Source of the DNA: Lepidodermella squamata
Lineage: Eukaryota; Gastrotricha
DNA: 64,000 nt
Reading direction: 5' to 3'
Assembly: GCA_047495785.1 (NCBI GenBank)
Contig: JBLDXI010000045.1
Span: forward strand, 496,001 to 560,000
Program-made: the position numbers and the translations under genes
Notes under the pieces: generated by a model
Database searches by the model: none
The model's input: the letters and a program-made list of their open reading frames with translations, nothing else
What the model was told of the DNA's origin: nothing
Shown here: positions 33,371 through 45,705 of the stretch, in pieces
How the letters are laid out: each line of letters starts with the position of its first letter
How positions within the stretch are numbered: the first letter of the stretch is position 1

Positions 33371-35426
33371 ATGTCACGAGCCGTGGCAGTTCTTTTACTG
33401 ATTGCCACCGCTTTGTTCAATCAACAGGTTGTGAATGCTTGTTCATACTCTGACAAAGCTGTCATCAAAATAAAACCTTCCGTCTCTGACACAATCAGCG
33501 CTCCACCGAGCTCGCCAACTGCTGCGAAAAATATCACGGCGGCAGGAAATTCAGCCAATGGAACGCAAGGACCGTGTGGTACTCTTGGCAGTGATCTCAC
33601 ACTGAGTGAGCTTCTTAAAGGTCCCATAGCTGTCAACCCATGGTAAGGCTATACGCCAGGAAACAACTGACATAACTTTCTTGAACTTCTCAGGACAGCG
33701 TTTATTTACATCAGAGATGCAGCACAAGCCTCGTGTGTTGGTTTAATTTTAGCCCCAGATAGAATTTTGGCCAGAAGTAATCTATGCATTTTGGACGGAG
33801 CGGACCCTGCCACGTTAACAGTTAAAGCTGGAACTTCCTCGTCAAAAGGTGCTGGCACCGACCCATCATTAAGTTCATCATCGGCCGTCTCACAGATCCA
33901 GAAATACAAAAACGGAGACGCAATTGCAATTCCAAGCGCAGACGTTGTAGTATTGCAGCTTTCAAGTAAAATCTGAAGCTTTACGAATCGAAGTTGATAA
34001 GGAATTGTCATTTGCAGCCCCTTTTGAGTTTTCTTCAGCGACAGGGATCCAACCAGTATGCTTGCCTCCTCCAGAAGCCTGCTCAAGTACCAGCAACCCA
34101 TTCCCATCTACAGGTACGTTTTGGTTTTGGTTGTAGCAGTTAGATGCTTAAAATATTACTGCTTCAGGTACGGCGTATATTGGTGGGTGGATGGCGGATT
34201 CAGAGGCCGAGGCAGGTGGTAATTGGGTCCAAAAGGCAACTGCTGTCTCGGCGACCGCTGATAAATGCACGTTTACTACAAGTGAAAATACTCAAGTTAA
34301 CGGCAGAACATCTGGCCTAACCTATGCGAAGCCGATGCAAACTGCCGATGGCAAAAGCGTCAATCAGTTTACCGTAGGTTTGCTGCCAAATACGGCTGAT
34401 GGCAAGGAGTTCACGTCGATTTGCTGTGTGATGAGCTTCATAGCAGCAAACGTCCCTCCCCCTCCCCGGCAACCTCCGATCAATGGCACTGGAACACCAC
34501 AACAGCAGCCTCCTTCAGACTCAAACAATCAGCAACCGCCACCGACCGATAGGTCTCCTTCTTGCGGAGTTATCCCTCCTGACTTTGCGCTGAAACCAAA
34601 CCCAGGAGACTACACGAAGAGTACCAAAATCGCCCTAAACCCATGGTTTGTCTCCAATCAATTGATCTTTAGGGTTTAGACTACTTTGAGCTATATTTAG
34701 GACTGCTTTTTTGTACAAAGCATCAGACAATGCAGCTTGCGTTGGCGTAGTCTTGGCCCCGGAATGGGTTATCACTAGCGCCAGCTGCGTCGGCTCTGAT
34801 GCTTCTGCCATCAAAGTTAAGATCGGTCAAAGTGCCACTGCACCAGTTAACCCGGGCGCTTTGGCGGATCCAGCAACTACAAATGTCAGTAACGTCGCTC
34901 AAATTCTGAAATTTGCCGGTATCAACGCACCAAAAGCCGACATCGCTTTGGTTAAGCTCACTGGTAAGTGATTTTTCCTATGTTCATAGTCAATGCTCAT
35001 AATTTTTGCGAAATAGCACCATTCCAATTCTCACAAGTCTCTGGAGTTGCGCCAATATGCCTTCCACCCCCAGATGCCTGCACACCAGCAGCTATTTATC
35101 CTAGTTCAGGAACTGCCTACGTCGGTGGTTGGATGGCAGACGCATCGTCAGCATTCGGCGGTTATTGGGTCCAGGAATCTGTCGCTATTGCGGGTACATC
35201 AGACAAATGCACTTTCACGGCAACGCCCAATGCTGTGGTAAGCAGCCGAACTTCGGCTTTGGCCCTGGCCAAGCCACAACAAACTCCGGACGGAAAGAAC
35301 GCGAACCAGCTGACTGCAGCCCTGTTTCCCAACTCCAGTGAAGGCAAAGAATTCACTTCGTTTTGCTGTATTGCAGATTTTATCAAGCAGAATATTCCCT
35401 CTCCGCCGTCACCACCTGGAAAGTGA
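33371..35426 (+). CDS. Secreted protein with two inactive trypsin-fold (S1) domains
   Basis: Six exons (33371-33642, 33694-33965, 34018-34113, 34168-34645, 34701-34963, 35017-35426) encode 596 residues with a signal peptide. Each half is an S1-like domain: NPWTAF(I/L)Y, a (V/L)ILAPxxxL strand, D(V/I)A/VxLxL, PVCLPPP and GTAYxGGW. The His of the triad (normally AAHC) is replaced (RSNLC, SASC). The Asp equivalent remains, but the GDSGGP serine motif is replaced by GKEFTS(I/F)CC. A Pro/Gln-rich linker joins the domains; exon 4 encodes the end of domain 1 and the start of domain 2, so this is one gene. Similar trypsin-fold pseudoenzymes (such as DUF316) occur in nematodes, but assignment is not certain. 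Domain 2 lacks one intron of domain 1. Confidence 0.85.
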
Positions 35427-36192
35427 CACTACGGCGGTTAAAACTGATTTTTTTGAGCGCATGATACTATCATATTTTCGAAAAGAATGGCAACTATTAT
35501 CCTTATTTTTGAAAAATGGGCTAAAAGCGCGCCCTTTTTCGAAAAAATACGGTAATTGCAACGCTCTTTGGCAAAAGATCTATCGACGCAAATAAAGTGG
35601 ACATCGCAATCGCAACTTCATTTACAGATTAAACATTGGATTTTAGCTTCGGGAAAGATTCCTGACAAGTTGACGGAAAAAAGCGTAGGCACAAGAAACA
35701 AAACAGGAAACCTATTATTCTAACAATTAGATGAGTAAATGGAGAGTTGGATATTCTGGCATTTATCTCTGATAATAATTTAATTTTATGAACTCGATTT
35801 CAAAAGGTTTTTTTCGTTGTTGATATTGTTTTTTTCATGTACATTCATGTCAAGGCGGCAAGCTTAGGAGGTCGTGCACGGTTTTTTCTAACAGCTTTGT
35901 TATTTCTAATGTGGGTGTACGTAATTGAAAACTTAAAGCGGACGCGTTGGTTTCATATTTCACTGTGAAACAAGTCCTCCATATCCATAGCGGAAAGCAA
36001 ACATTTCTATGTAAACGATCATTGAACAAAATGCGCAGAAAAAAATGTGCCAAGCTGTCTGAAAAGTAGTTGTTGCTGTTAAATTGAAAGCTCACACCTT
36101 CGACGCCTATATATAGGGTAGCATTTTTATGCCATTATAGAATCTTGGAACTTATTTGAAAACTCTACCTTGTTGAAAAAACGCATAAAAAA
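35427..36192. other. Intergenic/promoter of the second S1-like gene
   Basis: Contains the TATA-like site at 36108; no further gene seen. Confidence 0.5.
36108..36116 (+). promoter_or_regulatory. TATA box candidate
   Basis: TATATATAG, 77 bp upstream of the ATG at 36193, at a spacing that fits a short 5' UTR. Confidence 0.5.
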
Positions 36193-37265
36193 ATGTTCGA
36201 AAAATCTCAAGCTACAACCTTGCTCATTTGTCTCGTTGGTAACCTTCATCTGGCGCATGCCTGCACCTCGGCGATTTCAAGCAGCACCAGCGACACCGGC
36301 AGCAATCGTATTCAGAGCAGCTCTAACGGAACAATTTCATCATCACCTGATGGTCAACGTCCATCTGGCGGCCCGGGCGGCCAAGGTGGGCCTGGGGGAC
36401 AAGGAGGACAACCGGGTGCTCAAGGAGGCTCAGGTGGTCCTGGAGGCAAGGGTGGTCCACCCCCATGTGGAGCATTGCCGCCAGATTATACTCTCCCCGC
36501 TAGCGGAGCGTCTATTACGAGCAACAATGTGACCCTGAATCCATGGGCAGCTTACATCTACGTCAGCGGAGCTACTACAGCTTCTTGCCTCGGTGTTATA
36601 ATCTCGCCTGACTACGTCATCACAAGGGCAAGCTGCATTGGATCCGCAGCGGCTTCAGCTGTAACTGTGAAAGCCGGTTCCAGCTTCACCGCACCCGCTT
36701 CTAGCCCAGGAGCTTTGACCGACCCTGTCACAACAGCTTCAGTCGTTGTCTCCGCCATCACAAAGTACTCAAACGCAACCTATCCCAAAGTTGACGTAGC
36801 ACTCCTTAAATTGACCAGTAAGCACGCAATTTTTTAAGGAAAGGTTATATATTTCCCAATGTGCTTTTTGCAGCCTCTCTCAATGGCTCCGCGACCCCTG
36901 GCATCATGCCAATCTGCCTTCCTCCCCCAGATGCTTGCACAACGTCCGTTACAGCCGGAGTAGTGTATTTGGGCGGCTGGACAAAGAGCGCCACCGCTTC
37001 TTTTGGCGGCAACTGGGTGAAAAGCGCCGTCACAGCTACCGCTAGTGATTCGTGCACATTCACCGTCTCCCCTGACGCCAAGATCAGCGACCGAACCAAC
37101 GCCTTGGAGTTTGCCAAGGCTGTGACGACCCCAGACAACAAATCAGCTAACATGATGACTTTGGCCTTGTTGCCAAACAGCGATACAGGAAAGGAGTTCA
37201 CGTCATTCTGCTGCATTGGCGATTTCATCAAGGCTAATGTCCCCCCACCACCGCGTCCTCAATAA
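36193..37265 (+). CDS. Secreted single-domain inactive trypsin-fold protein
   Basis: Exons 36193-36817 and 36874-37265 give 338 residues: signal peptide, Ser/Thr-rich spacer, a Gly-rich collagen-like stretch (repeats of GGPGGQGG type), then one S1-like domain paralogous to those at 33371-35426. NPWAAYIYV, a TRASC sequence in place of AAHC, DVALLKL, PICLPPPDAC and GKEFTSFCC show that only the Asp of the triad remains. It is a tandem duplicate of its neighbour with a different linker. It is likely a secreted scaffold or recognition protein rather than a protease. Confidence 0.85.
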
Positions 37266-37564
37266 GGTTATGAACCTGAGAAAATCACAATTGGACTTTT
37301 GAATCCATTGACTTTTGATACTTTTGAGCTTATTGCAAATTTTTGGAAATTTTGGTAGCTTTTCAAAGCTTTCCCGATGCGGGTGCATCCAATAAACCGA
37401 TATGATTGGTTTTAAAAATCTCACAACTGAAAGAGCGTTGGAGGTCTTATAGACACCGGGTTCAGGAGTAACCTAGTATAATATTATGATTATAGCATGA
37501 TCAACACAATAACTATTAATGACAATTTATTAAATATTTTCTAGTTAACGGATATGTTGCCAAT

Positions 37565-37975
37565 TTAACGAAAAATTGCAATTGTGACCGAATATATCAG
37601 AGCAAGAGAAATGCCTGGAAATCGTAGCAGTGAATTCGAATTGTTTTGCTGGTGACCTTTAATGTGGACAACAGATTTACTCCTATCAGTTTTCAGGCCA
37701 TCAGCGAGAGGTACAATGATAATGATCTTGTATCGTCGCCTGGAAGTTTTCTCAGGACGGATTTTGATTTTCGAACTTCGGCTGGTCGAAAATTTTCCAT
37801 CGCGCTGTTGCTTGCCGATACTCGAAGTCGCGTTTGGCATGACTGTGATGCCGACAATTTTAGCTAGGTCGTCGCCTTTCTGTACTATCTCGATTTCGAA
37901 GTTTTGTTTAGCAGTAATTATAGCGAGAAAACCGAAGCAAATCAAAAGCCACTTTATATTTGTTTTATAGCCCAT
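37565..37975 (-). CDS. Small secreted or GPI-anchored protein
   Basis: A single-exon 136-residue frame with an ATG, a typical signal peptide (KWLLICFGFLAIITA), a basic Ser/Arg-rich middle and a hydrophobic C-terminus (ISLALIYSVTIAIF). A signal peptide plus hydrophobic tail is the pattern of GPI-anchored precursors. There are no cysteines in the predicted mature region and no recognised domain. It could be a chance frame. Confidence 0.45.
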   Translation of the reverse strand: MGYKTNIKWLLICFGFLAIITAKQNFEIEIVQKGDDLAKIVGITVMPNATSSIGKQQRDGKFSTSRSSKIKIRPEKTSRRRYKIIIIVPLADGLKTDRSKSVVHIKGHQQNNSNSLLRFPGISLALIYSVTIAIFR

Positions 37976-38778
37976 TCGATAAGGTGTAAATACAGGTAAT
38001 TCAGCCTTTTAGCTAGTTAAATGGATGTGGGCTGTGGGCTATAGGCCAATAACTTGTCAATCATTTCAATAAGGTGTTCGATTGCAGTACTCATTTTACG
38101 CCGCTGAATTGTATTCTCTACCTCACATGGGAATTCCTTTTCCGCTCTTTTTCTTCAGGGTGAGAAAAATGCTGGGATCAGTGCATGTTGAATAATTCTT
38201 ATATATATACGATTAATTTTGATAAATAATAAATCATCAACAACGTATAGCAGCTAATAAACAGAATGAGTAGGATGAAGAGAACGCGATAATGAATTGA
38301 GCACAACTGCATAAAAAAACATCAAGCTAGAATACTCCAGCTGAATAAATAACTATTTAGTGACTTTCTACGCTGGATCTTTGGCTTAATTGCAGAAAAA
38401 CATGGCGAGAATTATAGTGGCACAAAATCCTATACATATAATTTAATTCCGGAATCGTACACACTTTCAAATCCGATTTTCCAGGTTTTCTTTTGTAGAA
38501 TTATCACCCGTTATCAACTACTATACACTCTACTGGCACCGGCTCGGCACATATATACTACTACGTTCACTGCTGACCCGTTGTACGCTTATACTGCGAT
38601 AAGAAGATGATGCATAGCATGCCTACTGCTACGTGCCTCTATAGAGAAACAGCGTAATCGGCATTGTTGTAAGTTTTTTGGGCGACACAACAGCTAACTT
38701 CAAGACTCATAGCTGCACCTCTTGTAACAATTGCCCTGGGAGTTTCAACTCGGGCGATTCTGTTATTTCATTATCGAG
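37976..38778. other. Intergenic upstream of FCHO
   Basis: TATATATATACG-type AT repeats near 38202 and no supported gene. Confidence 0.5.
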
Positions 38779-41700
38779 ATGTCCTTCGTCGACAGCTTTT
38801 GGGTAAAATTCCAGCTTAATTCACCTTCATAATTTACTATTTGTATTTCCCGAAGAATGACAATGGTTTCGAAGTAATAATTCACAACTTCAAAGATGGA
38901 ATTTTGGCCTCGAAAGAGCTCAGTGACCTGACCTCTGCAACGTAATTTGTCATCACCATTTCCGACTGAAATGTTAACTCGAAGTTTGCCATTACAGGTC
39001 TTCGTTGCACGAGATGTCAGGTTACAGCTTTCGTAAGTTGGCCTCAATCAAATCAGCAGCCGCTGTGGGGTAACTTTTTTCCCGGCGACAATTGTTTTGA
39101 TTTTAAGATTGGTCTCACGCAGGACTTTTTCACCCCTTTGGATAATGCTGAAAACCTATGCTGAACACATGTCAGCCCAGTACGCCGAGACCGTGAAGCG
39201 CTTTCACGATCTGAAGATTCGAATTCAGAAATACGAGGAACAACAGCGCGAGAAGCAGCGGCAGGTGAAATCCGCGGAGGCTCCAACCGAGAAAATCCTC
39301 CGAGCATTTCGCGATCAAAGTCAGAACCTTCATGATTTGAAGAAGGACTACCACGCTAAAGTGCAAGAACTTGATAAGGCGCGACGTGCTGAGCCTGCTC
39401 CCGCACAGAAAGACGTAGAAAAGGTTCGTATATCAAATTTAAGGACACTTGGGGCGTTAATTAAATTTTCTACTTTTTTCGTAGCTTGAAGCTCGCGCAA
39501 AGCGGGCTGCGGAGGATTATCAGCGCGCAATTGACCGATTCAACAAGACACGAGACGAATACGAGGCGAAAATGACTGAGTCGTGCTCGGTAAACGCCCG
39601 CCGCTCTCGTTAATAAGCTTTATCGATTTACCGTTTCGTTTTTTACGTCATAGCGCATGCAAGAGATAGAGGAAGCTCACCTGGAGCAGATGAAGGAATT
39701 CATCAGCGAATACTTTGCCGTACTTGGAAATGCTCGTGAAGGTGCTGATAAGGTGAGGCGATTTTCAGACTAATTTCCGTAGTAATTTTTGACATGAGAA
39801 TAATGAGAAAATTTAAAATTACGACGAAAAAGGCCGAAAAGGATGCTATTTCTAACATGGCTGGCTTGACAAAGCAGAAGCTGATCGAAATGTTCGTCAT
39901 CACAAAGAGAACTGGCTCAGAGAGACCAGGTATTTTTGCACAATCGAACCTTTCATGTTCATAAAATTTGTTTCCATAGCTCCTGCAAGATTTGAGGATC
40001 CCCCTAGCCTATCGACCGGATCATTGATTTCGCTTAGTTCGCCTGTCGTTTCTGAAAAGTCTTTTTCCAATCCTCAGCCGCAAAGTTCGTCTTTCAGCCT
40101 CTTCGGATGGGGCAAGTCGAAACAGCAGAAGCAAGCAGCAAATGCAGATCAAATGTCGACCACTGGTAGTTTTGAAGCTCAGTCGTCATCGGGCGATGCC
40201 GATAATTCAAGGTCTTTATTTAAAATCTCGGAATCTTGATTGGAAAATTGTTATTTCAGCAATATTGTGTCCCCTGAGAAGCAACCTCAAATAGTGGACC
40301 TGTTGGATTTGGATGACAATGATAGTCCGACAGCTAATGCAAATAAGAAAGGCAGCGATAGCGAAAGCAGTTTCGACGATTCAGATTCGGACGATGAGTA
40401 CGACAATTTTCAGAACAACCTTCGGGCCATAAGAATCAAGGACAAAAGCGAGGTGGAGAACAATAATAACGGTGCTGCTCCAGATATATCTCAAATTATG
40501 CTTGGAATGACGCTAAATCGTTCATCAATCACTGATACAGCCGATTCGAGACGTAAACCAAGGAGTAGTCGGTACGTAGTATCTTCGAATTTGTCAAGTT
40601 TCTATTATTGTTTTTTACCAGGGGTACGACTAGCTTTGAAGACATTGACTCCCCTAGCACAGGCAGCAAGCCATCGGAATTCAGCCCAAGCAGTGAAGAT
40701 CCGTTCGCTTCTTCGCCAGCTGCAGCACCTCCAGTTGCGCCATCGTCAGCGATTCCGTTTAACAAACCTCAGCAACCAACACCTCTTTCAAACTCTATCG
40801 ATTCACTGGAAATATTGTCACTCTACAACAACTCGCCAAGCCAGGCGGGGGCGCCACCACCCGTTTCCGGTCGGCGAACTGTGACACCCGGTTCAGTGCC
40901 TTTGCCTCCATTGTCGCCGGTTTTGAACCTGTCAGAACAGCAAAGGCAAACACCTCCTCCAGTTCCAGATCGAGCTCCGCCACCTCCTCCTCGCCGTATG
41001 TCAGCGCAACCTGTTGTCGACCTCACACCCGCTCCTGCAGTGCCGCGGCGAAATATCCCGGAGACTCCAAGTCCAGTCCCACCGCCTTTAACTGCTATTC
41101 CCGAGGTGAATTCTTCGTCAAATCTTCAGGACTTGGTTCAACGCAAAGAAGAGACGGAAACAAAATTGAAGCCTGTTGAAATTAAGTCAATATCAAGTCC
41201 TGCGCATCCTACAGATTTACCGGTAACTTTTTGATTTCACCATGAGTTATAAAAAGTTTCGTGTTTAATTTAGGTTATTGGTCGTGTATTTAATTCAAAT
41301 GTGTCCAGCGCTCGCTCTTCCCCAATTCCTCGACAACCTGTTCCAGCAGCAAGGCAAAGCGCAGACGATCTAGTTTCTAGTATCCCGAAGGTGTCGATTA
41401 TCGGAGAAAGCAAGAAATCTGATCGCGTCGAAAGCAGGCGCGAAAGTGGCCCTGCTTCGATATCAGTGGATACCCCTCTATCTACTCAAGCAAGTGGTAG
41501 CGTTCTTCCTATTTCGCTGGCTTTCGAGGAGACTATTGATGCTGTTACAAATGGCCTCGACAGCTCGCAATGTATGGGCTTAAAAGTTTCAGGTCGACTG
41601 AAGATCAGCTTCCCCATTGACGTCGCGCGCAAGCTTGTTGAAGCAAAGGACACAGCTTACCCGATGAAGTTTCGTGTTTCGCCTGTCATTGGCCTTGAAC

Positions 41701-42399
41701 TTCACCATCATAAGCAACTAGTATCACAAACACCGTAATTTCAGTTACTTCTTTTTCAAAAGGATGTTAACTAAAGTTCTGTTTAGATCAGCATTGGAAG
41801 ACTCAACCGGTTACGAGTTTAGAATGACGCCTCTCGGTGATTATTTGGCGAAAATGATGAAGTTACCCGAACGTTCGCAGGCAGAATCGTTCGATATCGA
41901 TATTTTGAAGTATAAGCTTCGGCGAGAAGATAGCCTTCACGCCTGCCCGGTCGCAGCTTCTTTCAAAGTTCAACAGGCTTTCGGCAGTGAGGCTCCACAA
42001 GGCAAAGCAGCCGCTCTTCATCTTGCGTTGCGCCACCGCGGAACATCAACCTGCCCGGCTTTTATTAGAAACTTGTCTGTAACGGCGATGTTGGAGAACT
42101 TGCTGACCATCGTGGCCAAACCTACCCCTGCCACGGTCGAAAAACAAGAAGGCAAAGTTATATGGCAACTTCCAGACCTTACGCCGTCATCCCCGGATTA
42201 CGTCATCGACGCTGATCTGCGGTTTAAAGGAACAACTTCATCGCAATTCGCCGCTGCGCCTGTTTCTTTAGGCTTCGAAGCAGAAGGCTATTCCTTCAGT
42301 GGCCTCAAAGTGGACATAGTTTCCTTTGCACATTATCGCATATCGCATGTTACGAAAAAATTTAAAGCTGGGCAATATATCATTGAGCCTGAAGCTTGA
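38779..42399 (+). CDS. FCHO1: FCHO muniscin (F-BAR + mu-homology domain)
   Basis: Twelve exons (38779-38802, 38856-38941, 38998-39069, 39123-39423, 39485-39589, 39654-39752, 39833-39929, 39980-40211, 40260-40571, 40622-41222, 41274-41734, 41787-42399) give 1000 residues. The first three short exons restore the start of the F-BAR domain: SFVDSFW, NGFEVIIHNFKDG, SKELSDL and KLASIKSAAAVGTFSPLW align position by position with vertebrate FCHO. Only the GEK after FW is missing. A Ser/Pro-rich linker (PPPVPDRAPPPPP-like) and the C-terminal mu-homology domain follow. FCHO proteins bend membrane and recruit Eps15/AP-2 at the start of clathrin-mediated endocytosis. Confidence 0.92.
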
Positions 42400-42769
42400 T
42401 CATTTTGATCCTGGTGATGAGATTACTTTGAGTTGACCGAATAAAATATTTCGAATCGCTAAATATAGCCCGTGGTCTTTCAGTACACAGTGAACGCTCA
42501 AACATTCTGGATTCGACGTACACTTTATAATGCGAGTTGAACAAGTTTTAGATTGACAATGGCTGCGTGATAAAAACAAGGCGGCGCGTTTTATACAATT
42601 TTAATCAGGTGTGCCATAAGAAAATATATTAACCAAAATTCTCTGTTTTGACAGCAAGACAACAGCTATCGGAGGAGTCTTTTATCGAACTGTTCAACTG
42701 CACCATCGCTCTATTAATTTTACCCTTGTCTACCTTCAGATGAATGCTACGACAGCACGTTGATAAAAG
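42400..42769. other. Intergenic
   Basis: 3' flank of FCHO with AATAAA near 42441; no gene. Confidence 0.5.
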
Positions 42770-45463
42770 ATGATTTTAGCTATTGCAATGTCTTCTTTCC
42801 TGGGCATAGCCGTTTGCTCAGCGACGAATGAGTGGATTGCTAGGCCCGAATTCGCAGACCGAATACCGGCAAACCTTAACCCAGTTTTCAACGGCGTTGT
42901 ATCATCTAAAGCTGAATGTCTTGGCCGTTGTGATATGAGTGGGGACCTTTGCAGCAGCGTCGCTTACAGCGAAAGACTGAAGTCTTGCCAGATGTTCTAC
43001 CATCCAGGTTTAGCTACCCCGCTTCCTGCGCTGAAACAGGACCCAGTTCAATCTCATCAGATGTATTACAAGGTAAGGAGACCCTCTTACAAGATACTGA
43101 TTTTTCAATTGGTATTTTCTCAGCGCTTCTTCTGCCCAGTTGGGTGGGAAGCTGACATTTCAGCCCGTAGATGTTACTACCTCGGCTCCGATGCTTTGAC
43201 AAGACCAAACGCATGGAAGGTTTGCGACGAGGCGATGTTATCTGAATTGGTAGCCTTTCAGACAGCCGATGATCGGTCCAGTTTGTATAAGGTATCTGTC
43301 CAAAACTTTCCCAAGGGCTTTTAGCCATTCCTGTCCCCACAGATATTGAAGGAATATCCAGATGTCTCTAAATGGTGGACAGGTTACGCCATGTTTGATG
43401 ACAAAATGTGGCCGCGGCCTGTTGAAGGTAAATTCAGACAGGGTTGGATCCAGCCTTACTTACTAGCATCATGAATCCTAGAAATTCCGGGCTACTTGAA
43501 AAGACGTGGTGATTGTCCCGGTAATGATCTGCTAGCCGCTAATTTGGCAATATCTCTAAAAGACTGCATTGCTAAATGCGACCGCAGTTACCAAGATAGA
43601 TGTGTTGCCATTGAGTACTTCCCTACAGCTGGAGAATGTGCTCTGAAAAGCGCGTCATGCGAAAACCCGTTAACTGTTGCAAATGACTACAATACGGTAT
43701 GGCTGTATGAGAAAATCCGCGGCCGGCCAGCCTCGCGTCTTCCAGCAAAAGATTGCAGCGAATGGAGCACAATAGTAGCAAAAACGGTTGGATCAAATTG
43801 GCAGTGTCTCCAACTGTGTCGAAACTACCCTGGTTGCATCGCATTCTCGTTTCAGAACTCTACGTCATCATGCACAGTCAGGTCGAAGTCTTGCGTTCAA
43901 AAAAGCAACAACGTTGGAGTTGCGTTTTACGATATGGGAGAAATATCAAATGGGATCTGTCCTTTCGGGATACGGTACCACGATACTTGCTTTATATATC
44001 AACGGTCGCGGTTGGACTTTCCAACTGCGCATGTGGGGTGTAGGGCACTCGGTGGTACGATGTTCAAACCAATCGAAGCGAGTCAAAAGGCTGCCTTTGC
44101 GAATTCAATGTTTTACTCATTCGATTCATCTCAACAACCAACTTTTTACCCGATTTATGTTGACTTGACTGATAGCGATGTGGAGGGTACATTCAAAAGC
44201 TACTACGACGGCCTGTCGTTCTCTAATCCAGCATATGATATGTTCACTGCAGGGTAAGTCCTCACATCTCTATTCGTATGACTCGGTTGAATTCACTGTA
44301 ATGGCTAGTGTTATGAACGGAGGGACAACGATGAACTGCGTCATTGCTGATGATCCTACTATCTCAATGAAGGATACAGCATTAAGAAACACTCAGTGTA
44401 ATTTTCAAATCAACACGATCTGCGAAACTCGTATTTTCACCAATTTGATAAGAAAAATTACTTATTTGTCCTTCTACAGCCATTTCGCAGTCCTGGCCCT
44501 CTACATGCCGATTTACGCCGCCTGGCACCGAATATATGGGGACACAAGCAAGAACAACCTCCGGGGCGCTGTGTAGACAGTGGAGCGATACAATTTACGG
44601 CTCTTCTTCGAGTTGGCGAAATTTCCCTGATTGGGACTTGGATCACGGTTTTTGCAGGAATCCTGACCAGTTCAATATTTCCGACTCTGTGTGGTGTATT
44701 CGCGATGACAATGGCCTGGCCGAATCCTGCGACGTGCCTATTTGCCGTAAGAACCAATCGTCTCATTTCATCTTCATGGCATTTGTTTTCGTTTTAGCGG
44801 AAAGTGATTGGGCCGATGGTCAGGTTTTCAACGATTACACCCAGCCATACGCTGCTATAACTTATTCCCCACAATCGGAAGACGATTTTGACTGGACGAC
44901 GGAGAGTTTGACTCAAACCGCGAATCCGTTGTGTAGCTTGTCAATGGATGACTGTTTGTTTAAAAGCAATCTAGATATCAATGTTTTTTAGAGGCTTTCA
45001 TTTCAAGGGTGCCCGTACTATTTTAAGGGCAGCTGCTACAAAATTTATCAAATCCCCAAGTTTTACGATGAGGCAAACGCTATTTGCAGCAAGAATGGTT
45101 GGCAGCTAGTGATCATAAATTCGAGAGAAGAGCAGCAATACTTAGCTGGAATATACATGAGAATAGGTGGTAAGTCATCGCACTTTCTCTAGGCTTGAAT
45201 TACCTTTTTTAACTACTGCCATAGTGAATTATCAAGCTCCAATGTTGGGGTATTTGATTGGAGCAAGTGGCAATGCAACGACTGGACTTCTGTGGTCGAA
45301 TGGAGACGCATTGACATACACGAACTGGGAGTCATTGCCACCTTCACTCAGTGCAACTCAGACCTGTGTTACTGTCGGACATTTCAATTATGGGGCAACA
45401 TGGTCTGACTCACCGTGCACTTACGCGAGGGCATGGTTTATCTGCGAATTGGGACTGGGCTAA
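42770..45463 (+). CDS. Secreted PAN / C-type lectin / kringle mosaic protein
   Basis: Nine exons (42770-43072, 43124-43291, 43343-43427, 43482-44253, 44309-44430, 44480-44746, 44798-44932, 45008-45169, 45225-45463) encode 750 residues with a signal peptide. In order: a PAN-like module; a CTLD beginning CPVGW...RRCYY; two PAN/apple-like modules; a second CTLD (CPFGIRYHDTCF...INTICE); a kringle in exon 6 (YMGTQARTTSGALCRQW, NFPDWDLDHGFCRNPD, VWCI, CDVPIC); a linker; and a third CTLD (CPYYFKGSCYKIY...WFICELG). Such domains bind carbohydrates and proteins outside the cell. The exon 7 donor (44932|44933) was chosen to keep the frame. No membrane anchor is seen. Confidence 0.82.
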
Positions 45464-45705
45464 GGCAATGGAGCCGTCCGTGTAGGATCCATCTATTCAG
45501 CGAAAAACAGGATCAGACTATTAAGTCAAGTTCAGATGTTGTCATAATGTTACTTTCTAAATACCCTGACAATTGACAATTTTATAAATTTGAATATTTT
45601 GCAATAAACAGACTTACTCATTGATATCATGAAATTTCATATCTTCAAGATATGGTATCCTTGAGCTATGAGCTGTGAAAATATCGTCATGATAAAGTTT
45701 TTGAT

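Noticed and set aside
38763-39047. 94-codon minus-strand frame with cysteines
   Set aside because: It lies antisense to the first FCHO exons, which have strong homology; it is their shadow.
41735-41762. A 28-nt intron in FCHO (acceptor at 41762)
   Set aside because: Too short for splicing here; the acceptor at 41786 gives a 52-nt intron and keeps the frame.
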